The notes under the pieces are model-generated. The model ran no database searches. It saw nothing but the letters and a program-made list of their open reading frames with translations, and had not been told where the DNA came from. Of a DNA stretch of 64,000 nucleotides, positions 54,403 to 61,767 are shown one piece after another. This DNA is from Streptomyces sp. DH24. Lineage in GTDB: Bacteria; Actinomycetota; Actinomycetes; Streptomycetales; Streptomycetaceae. The first letter of the stretch is position 1. Every line of letters begins with the position of its first letter. Made by a program: the position numbers and the translations under genes. The stretch is from the NCBI RefSeq assembly GCF_029813775.1, contig NZ_JARVKW010000027.1:1-64000 (forward strand). Reading direction: 5' to 3'.

Positions 54403-55128
54403 TCACGACACGCCGAAACGCGCCGCCAGCTCGTCGCGCTGCGCCCGCACGAACGCCGCGCCCACCACCGCTCCGTGACCGGGCACGTACAGCGCGTCCT
54501 CGCCGCCGAGGGAGAGCAGCCGGTCCAGCGCGGCAGGCCACCGCGCCGGCACGGCGTCCGGGCCGGCCTGCGGTTCGCCGGACTGCTCGACGAGGTCGCC
54601 GCAGAAGACCACCTCGCGGTCGCCGGGGACCAGGACGACGAGGTCGTGCGCCGTGTGGCCCGGGCCCACGTTCGCCAGCAGGACCTGCCGGCCGCCGCCC
54701 AGGTCGAGCGTCCACTCGCCGCTGACCAGGTGACGGGGCGGGGCGAGCGCGTCGGCGGCCTCCTGCGCGGTCGGCGCGTCCAGCCCGTGGCGCACCGCGT
54801 CCGCGCGCAGCTCCTCCCGTCCGCGCGGCCCGAACAGCGCGTCCACGCCCACCGCGCCGTACACCTCCGCCCCCGCGAGGGCCGGGGCGCCGAGGACGTG
54901 GTCGAAGTGCGGGTGGGTCAGCGCGAGATGCGTCACACGGTGACCGGTGAGCCGTTCCGCCTGCTCCCGCAGCCGGGCGCCCTCCGCGAGGTGGGACCCG
55001 GCGTCGATCAGCAGCGCGGCGCCGGTGCCGACGACGAGCCCGGCCGTGCAGTCCCAGCCCGGCAGCCGGCACCGGCCCACTCCGCCGGCCAGGTGCTCCC
55101 ACCCCAGCTCTTCCCAAGTCACCGTCAT
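54403..55128 (-). CDS. Metallo-beta-lactamase-fold hydrolase
   Basis: A 241-residue MBL-fold protein with the HxHxDH motif as THPHFDHVLG (~71-80), the later His in GPGHTAHDLVVL, the Asp in VVFCGDLVE and the final His in VPGHGAVV. All metal ligands are present. This is the small QuiP/glyoxalase-II-like class; substrate unknown. It lies upstream of and divergent from hrcA, and in the same orientation as the DUF3097 gene 34 bases away, so the two are likely an operon. Confidence 0.87.
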   Translation of the reverse strand: MTVTWEELGWEHLAGGVGRCRLPGWDCTAGLVVGTGAALLIDAGSHLAEGARLREQAERLTGHRVTHLALTHPHFDHVLGAPALAGAEVYGAVGVDALFGPRGREELRADAVRHGLDAPTAQEAADALAPPRHLVSGEWTLDLGGGRQVLLANVGPGHTAHDLVVLVPGDREVVFCGDLVEQSGEPQAGPDAVPARWPAALDRLLSLGGEDALYVPGHGAVVGAAFVRAQRDELAARFGVS

Positions 55129-55182
55129 ACGGCGACGCTAGCTGCTGACGTCACGCTCCGGCACGGCGGCGTGGGACCGGCC

Positions 55183-55213
55183 TTGCCCCCGGTGCACCCC
55201 ACGGCCGTACACT
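55183..55213 (+). promoter_or_regulatory. Possible promoter of the hrcA-dnaJ operon
   Basis: TTGCCC (55183-55188) and TACACT (55208-55213), with a 19-base spacer. The start would fall near 55220, just before the CIRCE operator. Confidence 0.4.
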
Positions 55214-55226
55214 TGGCCGGGGAAGT

Positions 55227-55253
55227 CTGGCACTCGCACGCGCCGAGTGCCAG
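55227..55253 (+). promoter_or_regulatory. CIRCE operator (HrcA-binding site)
   Basis: CTGGCACTC, nine bases, GAGTGCCAG: a perfect 9-bp inverted repeat matching the CIRCE consensus TTAGCACTC-N9-GAGTGCTAA apart from the outermost bases. It lies 35 bases before hrcA, so HrcA represses its own operon. Confidence 0.93.
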
Positions 55254-55287
55254 GGGCGGCGGCGGACGACAGCTGGAGGTGTGCGCG

Positions 55288-56304
55288 GTGCTCAGTGAAC
55301 GCAGGCTTCAGGTGTTGCGCGCGATCGTCCAGGACTACGTCGGCACCGAGGAGCCCGTCGGTTCCAAGGCGCTCACCGAGCGTCACAACCTCGGCGTCTC
55401 CCCGGCCACCGTGCGCAACGACATGGCGGCCCTGGAGGACGAGGGGTTCATCGCGCAGCCGCACACCAGCGCGGGGCGCATCCCCACCGACAAGGGGTAC
55501 CGCCTGTTCGTGGACAAGCTCGCCGGCGTCAAGCCGATGAGCCCGCCCGAGCGGCGCGCCATCCAGAACTTCCTGGAGGGTGCCGTCGACCTCGACGACG
55601 TCGTGGCCCGCACGGTGCGGCTGCTCGCGCAGCTCACCCGGCAGGTCGCCGTCGTGCAGTACCCGTCGCTGACCCGTTCGACCGTGCGGCACGTGGAGCT
55701 GCTGTCCCTCGCGCCGGCGCGGGTGATGCTCGTGCTGATCACGGACACCGGCCGGGTCGAGCAGCGGGTCGTGGACTGCCCGGCGCCGTTCGGCGAGATG
55801 GCGCTCGCGGATCTGCGGGCGCGGCTCAACAGCCGGGTCGCGGGCCGTCGTTTCACGGACGTGCCGACCCTGGTGGAGGATCTGCCGGAGGCCTTCGAGG
55901 CCGAGGACCGCGGTACGGTCTCGACGGTGCTGTCGACCCTCCTGGAGACGCTCGTCGAGGAGAACGAGGAGCGGCTGATGATCGGCGGCACCGCCAATCT
56001 GACGCGCTTCGGGCACGACTTCCCCCTCACGATCCGGCCCGTCCTTGAGGCGCTGGAGGAGCAGGTGGTGCTCCTGAAGCTGCTCGGCGAGGCGCAGGAT
56101 CCGGGCGTGACCGTCCGAATCGGTCACGAGAACGCCCACGAAGGACTCAACTCCACGTCCGTCGTGTCGGTCGGCTACGGTTCGGGCGGCGAGGCGGTTG
56201 CCAAGCTCGGCGTGGTCGGACCGACCCGCATGGACTACCCGGGAACGATGGGAGCGGTACGCGCAGTGGCACGGTACGTCGGACAGATCCTGGCGGAGTC
56301 GTAA
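55288..56304 (+). CDS. hrcA: Heat-inducible transcription repressor HrcA
   Basis: Repressor of groE and dnaJ-type genes, binding CIRCE. The 338-residue protein begins with a winged helix (RRLQVLRAIVQDYVGTEEPV, then VSPATVRNDMAALEDEGFIA), followed by the GAF-like ligand domain (~100-338) ending in GVVGPTRMDYPGTMGAVRAV. The start is GTG 55288. The stop TAA is directly followed by the dnaJ start codon. Confidence 0.96.
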   Translation: MLSERRLQVLRAIVQDYVGTEEPVGSKALTERHNLGVSPATVRNDMAALEDEGFIAQPHTSAGRIPTDKGYRLFVDKLAGVKPMSPPERRAIQNFLEGAVDLDDVVARTVRLLAQLTRQVAVVQYPSLTRSTVRHVELLSLAPARVMLVLITDTGRVEQRVVDCPAPFGEMALADLRARLNSRVAGRRFTDVPTLVEDLPEAFEAEDRGTVSTVLSTLLETLVEENEERLMIGGTANLTRFGHDFPLTIRPVLEALEEQVVLLKLLGEAQDPGVTVRIGHENAHEGLNSTSVVSVGYGSGGEAVAKLGVVGPTRMDYPGTMGAVRAVARYVGQILAES

Positions 56305-57441
56305 GTGGCCACGGACTATTACGCCGTTCTCGGCGTGCGCCGCGACGCGTCGCAGGAAGAGATCAAGAAGGCTTTCCGGCGGCTCGCTCGCGAGCTGCAC
56401 CCGGACGTCAACCCCGATCCGAAGACCCAGGAGCGGTTCAAGGAGATCAACGCCGCCTACGAGGTGCTGTCGGACCCGCAGAAGAAGCAGGTCTACGACC
56501 TCGGCGGCGACCCGCTCTCGCAGGCCGGGGGCGGCGGCGCGGGCGGCTTCGGGGCCGGCGGCTTCGGGAACTTCTCCGACATCATGGACGCGTTCTTCGG
56601 TACGGCGTCGCAGCGCGGACCGCGCTCGCGCACCCGCCGCGGCCAGGACGCGATGATCCGCATCGAGATCGAGCTCGACGAGGCCGCGTTCGGCACGACC
56701 AAGGACATCCAGGTCGACACGGCCGTCGTGTGCACCACGTGCAGCGGCGAGGGCGCCGCCCCGGGCACCTCGGCGCAGACCTGCGACATGTGCCGGGGCC
56801 GCGGTGAGGTCTCCCAGGTCACCCGGTCCTTCCTGGGCCAGGTCATGACCTCGCGGCCCTGCCCGCAGTGCCAGGGCTTCGGCACGGTCGTCCCGACGCC
56901 GTGCCCGGAGTGCGCGGGCGACGGCCGGGTGCGTTCCCGCCGCACGCTGACCGTGAAGATCCCGGCCGGCGTCGACAACGGCACGCGCATCCAGCTCGCC
57001 GGCGAGGGCGAGGTCGGGCCCGGCGGCGGTCCCGCCGGTGACCTGTACGTGGAGATCCACGAGCTGCCCCACTCGCAGTTCCAGCGGCGCGGCGACGACC
57101 TGCACTGCACGGTCACGCTCCCGATGACGGCGGCGGCCCTCGGCACGAAGGTGCCGCTGGAGACCCTCGACGGCATGGAGGAGGTCGACATCCGTCCCGG
57201 CACGCAGTCCGGGCAGTCGATCCCGCTGCACGGCCGGGGCGTCACGCATCTGCGCGGCGGCGGCCGGGGCGACCTGATCGTCCACGTCGAGGTGCAGACG
57301 CCGACCAAGCTGGACGTCGAGCAGGAGCGTGTCCTGCGGGAACTGGCCAAGTTGCGCGGTGAGGAGCGGCCCCAGGGGCAGTTCCAGCCCGGGCAGCAGG
57401 GACTGTTCTCGCGTCTGAAGGACGCCTTCAACGGTCGCTGA
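56305..57441 (+). CDS. dnaJ: Chaperone DnaJ (DnaJ2 type)
   Basis: Co-chaperone of DnaK. The 378-residue protein has the J domain (HPD at 32-34), a short Gly-rich linker (GGGGAGGFGAGGFGNF), four CxxCxGxG zinc repeats (CTTCSGEG, CDMCRGRG, CPQCQGFG, CPECAGDG; ~145-210) and the client-binding C-terminal domains. The GTG start directly follows the hrcA TAA. Streptomycetes have another dnaJ with dnaK; this second one is under HrcA control. Confidence 0.96.
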   Translation: MATDYYAVLGVRRDASQEEIKKAFRRLARELHPDVNPDPKTQERFKEINAAYEVLSDPQKKQVYDLGGDPLSQAGGGGAGGFGAGGFGNFSDIMDAFFGTASQRGPRSRTRRGQDAMIRIEIELDEAAFGTTKDIQVDTAVVCTTCSGEGAAPGTSAQTCDMCRGRGEVSQVTRSFLGQVMTSRPCPQCQGFGTVVPTPCPECAGDGRVRSRRTLTVKIPAGVDNGTRIQLAGEGEVGPGGGPAGDLYVEIHELPHSQFQRRGDDLHCTVTLPMTAAALGTKVPLETLDGMEEVDIRPGTQSGQSIPLHGRGVTHLRGGGRGDLIVHVEVQTPTKLDVEQERVLRELAKLRGEERPQGQFQPGQQGLFSRLKDAFNGR

Positions 57442-57496
57442 CGGTCAACGGACGGCCCGATTCGGACTTGTTCGGAGGACGTGACAACATGCCGTC

Positions 57497-58567
57497 ATGT
57501 CCTCCGCGCTGACCGATCTCTTCCGTCACCCGATCGTGCAGGCCCCCATGGCGGGCGGCGTCTCCGTGCCGCAGCTCGCCGCCGCCGTGTCCGAGGCGGG
57601 CGGGCTCGGTTTCCTCGCCGCCGGGTACAAGACCGCCGACGGCATGTACCAGGAGATCAAGCAACTGCGGGGACTGACGAACCGGCCCTTCGGCGTCAAC
57701 CTCTTCATGCCGCAGCCCGAGTACGCCGACCGGGCCGCGGTCGACGTCTACGCCCACCAGCTCGCCGGTGAGGCCGGCTGGTACGAGACCGAGCTGGGCG
57801 ACCCGGACAGCGGCCGCGACGACGGCTTCGACGCCAAGCTCGCGGTGCTGCTGGACAACCCGGTGCCGGTGGTGTCCTTCCACTTCGGCTGCCCCTCGCG
57901 GGACGTCCTGGACGCCCTGCGCCGCGTCGGCACCCGCACCCTGGTCACCGCCACCACCGCCGACGAGGCCCGCGCCGTCGAACGGGCCGGGGCCGACGGC
58001 GTGATCGCGCAGGGCGTGGAGGCGGGCGGCCACCAGGGCACCCACCGGGACATCCCGGAGACGGACGGCTCCGGGCTCGGGCTGCTCTCCCTGGTCGCCC
58101 AGGTCCGTGAGGCCGTCGGTATCCCCGTCGTCGCCGCCGGCGGCATCATGCGCGGCGGCCAGATCGCCGCCGTCCTCGCGGCCGGCGCGAGCGCCGCCCA
58201 GCTCGGCACCGCGTTCCTCGTCACGCCCGAGTCCGGCGCCAGCCCGCTGCACAAGCAGGCGCTGACCAACCCCCTGTTCGTGCGGACGGAGCTGACCCGG
58301 GCGTTCTCCGGCCGGCCGGCGCGCGGCCTGGTCAACCGCTTCCTGCGCGAGCACGGCCCCTACGCGCCCGCCGCGTACCCGGAGATCCACCACCTGACCT
58401 CGCCGCTGCGCAAGGCCGCCGCCAAGGCCGGTGACGCGCAGGGCATGGCCCTGTGGGCGGGCCAGGGGCACCGCATGGCGCGGGAGCTGCCCGCGGGCCA
58501 GCTCGTGGAGGTGCTGGCCGCCGAACTCGCCGCCGCGCGGGCGGTGTTGGCGGGCGGCGCGCGATGA
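57497..58567 (+). CDS. Nitronate monooxygenase (2-nitropropane dioxygenase family)
   Basis: A 356-residue FMN enzyme that oxidises alkyl nitronates such as propionate-3-nitronate. Motifs: HPIVQAPMAGGVSVPQLAAA at the N-terminus, GGLGFLAAGYK, FHFGCPSRDVLDAL, and the FMN-phosphate loop GIPVVAAGGIMRGGQIAAVL with GASAAQLGTAFL. ATG 57497 gives the standard start. It is translationally coupled (ATGA) to rsmE, and lies 55 bases after dnaJ. Confidence 0.92.
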   Translation: MSSALTDLFRHPIVQAPMAGGVSVPQLAAAVSEAGGLGFLAAGYKTADGMYQEIKQLRGLTNRPFGVNLFMPQPEYADRAAVDVYAHQLAGEAGWYETELGDPDSGRDDGFDAKLAVLLDNPVPVVSFHFGCPSRDVLDALRRVGTRTLVTATTADEARAVERAGADGVIAQGVEAGGHQGTHRDIPETDGSGLGLLSLVAQVREAVGIPVVAAGGIMRGGQIAAVLAAGASAAQLGTAFLVTPESGASPLHKQALTNPLFVRTELTRAFSGRPARGLVNRFLREHGPYAPAAYPEIHHLTSPLRKAAAKAGDAQGMALWAGQGHRMARELPAGQLVEVLAAELAAARAVLAGGAR

Positions 58568-59304
58568 CCGCGCCGGTGTTCGTGGTCGAGCACTTCGACG
58601 CCGGTGCCGACGGGCGTTACGTCCTGGCCGGACCCGAGGGGCGGCACGCGGTCTCCGTCAAGCGGCTGCGCCCCGGCGAGGGCGTCGTCCTCACCGACGG
58701 CGCCGGGCGCTGGGCCGAGGCCGAGGTGGTCGACACGGAGGGCAAGGACCGGCTGGTGGTGCGGCTGGGCGAGGTCGCCGAGGAGCCCGCCGAGTCGCCC
58801 CGCATCACCGTCGTGCAGGCCCTGCCCAAGGGCGACCGGGGCGAACTGGCCGTCGAGACCATGACGGAGGTCGGGGTCGACGCGATCGTGCCCTGGTCGG
58901 CGGCCCGCTGCGTCACGCAGTGGAAGGGCGAGCGCGGCGCGAAGGCGCTCGGCAAGTGGCGGGCCACCGCCCGTGAGGCCGGCAAGCAGTCCCGCCGCGT
59001 GCGGTTCCCGGACGTCGCGGACGCGGCCACCACCAAGCGGGTCGCCGCGCTGCTCGCGGACGCCGACTTCGCCGCCGTACTGCACGAGAGCGGCGACGAG
59101 CCGCTGGCCACCGCCGAACTGCCCGCGTCCGGCGACATCGTGCTGGTCGTCGGTCCCGAAGGCGGCGTGTCCCCCGAGGAGTTGGCGCTGTTCGAGGAGG
59201 CCGGCGCGAGGGCCTACCGCCTGGGCCGCAGCGTGCTGCGCACCTCGACGGCCGGCACCGCCGCCGCCGCCCTGCTGCTGGGGCGCTCGGGCCGCTGGTC
59301 CTGA
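58564..59304 (+). CDS. rsmE: 16S rRNA (uracil1498-N3)-methyltransferase RsmE
   Basis: Methylates U1498 in helix 44 of 16S rRNA. The 246-residue SPOUT methyltransferase has an N-terminal PUA-like part (GRYVLAGPEGRHAVSVKRLR), QALPKGDRGELAVETMTEVG, and the C-terminal trefoil knot LVVGPEGGVSPEELALFEEA, then LGRSVLRTSTAGTAA. ATG 58564 overlaps the previous stop by four bases. Confidence 0.95.
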   Translation: MTAPVFVVEHFDAGADGRYVLAGPEGRHAVSVKRLRPGEGVVLTDGAGRWAEAEVVDTEGKDRLVVRLGEVAEEPAESPRITVVQALPKGDRGELAVETMTEVGVDAIVPWSAARCVTQWKGERGAKALGKWRATAREAGKQSRRVRFPDVADAATTKRVAALLADADFAAVLHESGDEPLATAELPASGDIVLVVGPEGGVSPEELALFEEAGARAYRLGRSVLRTSTAGTAAAALLLGRSGRWS

Positions 59305-59334
59305 CGGCCCCCGGAGGCCGGGCACCGCCGGGCC

Positions 59335-60999
59335 TCACCCGGCCGGGCACCGCGGCTTCGGCTGGAGCGCGGGTATGAGCTGGACGTCCTCGCGGCGCAC
59401 CGCGAACGAGTGCAGCTCGTCCTGTGAACGGCGGTGGGGGGCCCACAGCCAGATCCACTCGCCGGTGGAGCCGAAGGAGAGCACCGCCTGGTCGGTGGGG
59501 ACCGGGCCGTTGTCCACGGCCAGCGGCTCGTCCGGCTTCAGCGGGCGCACGCACACCAGCCTGCCCTGCAGGCCGTAGTAATCGGACGGTGTGACGCCCC
59601 GCACCATGACGTCGCGCGCGGCGTCCCGAGCCGCGTCCCAGGCGTTGTCGTTGCCGAGGATCTTGGCGGTGAGGGCGTAGCCCACGGCCAGCAGCGTGGC
59701 CAGCACGACGGCGAACAGCCGGTACGTGGTGTCCCGGGTCAGGTGGAAGTGGCGCAGCCAGCCCACCAGCGCGACGAAGAACAGGGTGCTGCCCAGGGCG
59801 AGCACCATCGGCTCGGCGGCGGCCAGGTACCTGCCCGTGACCGGGGCGGGCACCACATTCGGGGGGATGTGGAAAAGGGACAGATAGGTGTCGTGCATCT
59901 GCCCGCCGAGCCACGCGACCATGGACCACACCACGGGGACCGACGCCGGCACCAGCCAGGCCGCGTGCCGGGTGAAGACGGTCCGGCGCAGCGCGAGGGC
60001 CACACCGGTACCGGTGAACGCGACCAGGGCCAGCACCAGCAGCGTCGCCCACATCGTGCCGGGCCGGACGTCGTGTCCCACGAGCGCGCCGAAACCGGCC
60101 AGCGCCGTGGTGCCCGCGACACCCGTGGCCCACTGCGCGGCACGCGAGCGGTCCCGGGTCTCCTTGGCCGTCCGGCCCAGCGGCAGCGCGCCCGCCGTAC
60201 TGAGCAGCGCGGGCGGCAGCTTCCACCAGCCGTCCGCCCACGTCACGTACATGCCGCACGCCACCGCGAGCACGATGCCCACGGCGCCCGCGACCAGCCA
60301 GGCGCGGTGGACGCGGCGCTCCTGCGGCGTGCGGGCGAGCGGCGGGTTCTCGTCCGAGTGGCCCGGTACCCGCAGCGCGTGCCGCGCCGGGTCGAAGGCC
60401 CGGCCGCCCAGGTCACGGGCCGCCAGCTCCGCCCCGGCCGCCTCCCGCGAGTTCGGCCCCGCGGGCACGGTCACGGCCCGCTGCTCGTCCGCCCCGCCGA
60501 GCCGGGCCCACAGCCGGGCGGCGGCCGGCCGGAGCCGCCCGCCGGAGGGCGGGGCCCGGTGTACGTGGTACGTGGTGCGCGGCCCCCGCTCGTGCTCGAC
60601 CAGTGCCGCGTCCCGCACCCACGCGCCCAACTCGGCCTGCCGGGCGAGCAGTTCCAGCTGGGCGACCGCCGTGCGGACCGCGCCCAGGCGGGCCCCGTGC
60701 AGCCGGACCTCGACGATGAGGGCGGCCCGGTGCTCGGCGCGCGGTGCCGCCTCGGCGGGCTCGGCGGGGCGCACGGACCAGCCGCGCTCCTCGAACAGGA
60801 CGGTGGCGTACGCGACTTCGTCGGGGTGGTCCACCACGTCGACCAGCATGCGCACCCGGCGCCGGTGCGGCGGCTGCGGCGGGCCCGCCGCCTGCTCGGC
60901 GGGTCCGGCCGGCAACTCCTCGGCCTCGGACGAGGCGCGCGGGGCCGGCACGGGCCGGGTGTTCCTGCGGGTGCGGATCCGCGGGGTCGGCGAGGGCAT
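59335..60999 (-). CDS. Polytopic membrane protein of unknown function
   Basis: A 554-residue protein. Residues ~1-45 are Arg/Pro-rich. A soluble part follows (~50-220; RRRVRMLVDVVDHPDEVAYA, and ADEQRAVTVPAGPNSREAAG), then about seven to eight membrane spans (~230-450) including AWLVAGAVGIVLAVACGMYV and TMWATLLVLALVAFTGTGVA. The C-terminal ~100 residues are soluble (GVTPSDYYGLQGRLVCVRPL). ATG 60999 has GGAG eight bases upstream. No enzyme motif recognised. Convergent with rsmE. Confidence 0.8.
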   Translation of the reverse strand: MPSPTPRIRTRRNTRPVPAPRASSEAEELPAGPAEQAAGPPQPPHRRRVRMLVDVVDHPDEVAYATVLFEERGWSVRPAEPAEAAPRAEHRAALIVEVRLHGARLGAVRTAVAQLELLARQAELGAWVRDAALVEHERGPRTTYHVHRAPPSGGRLRPAAARLWARLGGADEQRAVTVPAGPNSREAAGAELAARDLGGRAFDPARHALRVPGHSDENPPLARTPQERRVHRAWLVAGAVGIVLAVACGMYVTWADGWWKLPPALLSTAGALPLGRTAKETRDRSRAAQWATGVAGTTALAGFGALVGHDVRPGTMWATLLVLALVAFTGTGVALALRRTVFTRHAAWLVPASVPVVWSMVAWLGGQMHDTYLSLFHIPPNVVPAPVTGRYLAAAEPMVLALGSTLFFVALVGWLRHFHLTRDTTYRLFAVVLATLLAVGYALTAKILGNDNAWDAARDAARDVMVRGVTPSDYYGLQGRLVCVRPLKPDEPLAVDNGPVPTDQAVLSFGSTGEWIWLWAPHRRSQDELHSFAVRREDVQLIPALQPKPRCPAG

Positions 61000-61111
61000 C
61001 AACGCTTCTCCGGGTGCGGGAGGTCGGGACCGCCCGATTGTGTCAGCGCGCGACGCGGAGTGGCCGTATGCGCCCTACCGCCGCAGCCCCAGCGGTGGCA
61101 GGCTGCCGTCC

Positions 61112-61687
61112 ATGGGGGCTTCGAGGCGGATTTGGCGGACGCCCGGCGTCCGGGGCCGTCGGCGGGCCGGTGCTGTGGCCGGCTTCGCCGTGGTGGCCGT
61201 GGCCGGTGTCGTCGCGTGTGAGCCGGGCGGGCTGAACACCGGGGCGGTGGCCTTCACGACGGACCAGGCGGTGACCCGGGAGCTTCAGCGGCAGAAGACG
61301 GACGTGCGGTGGCTCACCTGCACGGCCTCCTACGGGGAGGGCGGCGGCGGTACGGCGTCGTCCACCGCGACCGAGAAGGCCGTCGCCGACGTCGACTGCG
61401 AGGGCGAGACCGGCGACGGGCGGGACATCACCGTCACCGGCAGGATCACCCGGGTCGTCAACGGCGCCTGTGTGCGCGGGAGTCTGACCGCCAAGGTCGA
61501 CGGCAAGGTGTGGTTCCGCGTCGACGGGCTGGGCAACTGCGACGCCGCCACCAGCGCCCCGCCCGCGGGCGGCGAACCGGGCGGCGAACCGGGCGGCGGG
61601 GGAGCCGAGCCCACCGTCACGGTGACCGTCACGCGGACCGTCTGGTGCCGCGAGGACCCCGACTGCGCGCCCGTCGAGGGCAAGTGA
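61112..61687 (+). CDS. Putative small lipoprotein, unknown function
   Basis: The 191-residue product begins MGASRRIWRTPGVRGRRRAG, then AVAGFAVVAVAGVVACEPGG, a basic start and a hydrophobic core ending in VVAC, a fair lipobox (Cys36). The mature part has several cysteines (TCTAS, VDCEG, ACVRG, NCDAA) that may form disulfides, and a Thr/Val-rich C-terminal repeat (TVTVTVTRTVWCRED). No family known. A conventional ribosome-binding site is not obvious. Confidence 0.7.
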   Translation: MGASRRIWRTPGVRGRRRAGAVAGFAVVAVAGVVACEPGGLNTGAVAFTTDQAVTRELQRQKTDVRWLTCTASYGEGGGGTASSTATEKAVADVDCEGETGDGRDITVTGRITRVVNGACVRGSLTAKVDGKVWFRVDGLGNCDAATSAPPAGGEPGGEPGGGGAEPTVTVTVTRTVWCREDPDCAPVEGK

Positions 61688-61755
61688 ACCGGTCAGAGGG
61701 GTGTGCGCTCCCGGTCAAGTGATCGGAACCCCTGTCCGCGGGCGCCGCCGCTGCA

Positions 61756-61761
61756 TAGGGT
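61756..61761 (+). promoter_or_regulatory. -10 box for a probably leaderless tricorn-like gene
   Basis: TAGGGT ends six bases before the GTG at 61768, with no ribosome-binding site between. Confidence 0.45.
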
Positions 61762-61767
61762 GATCGG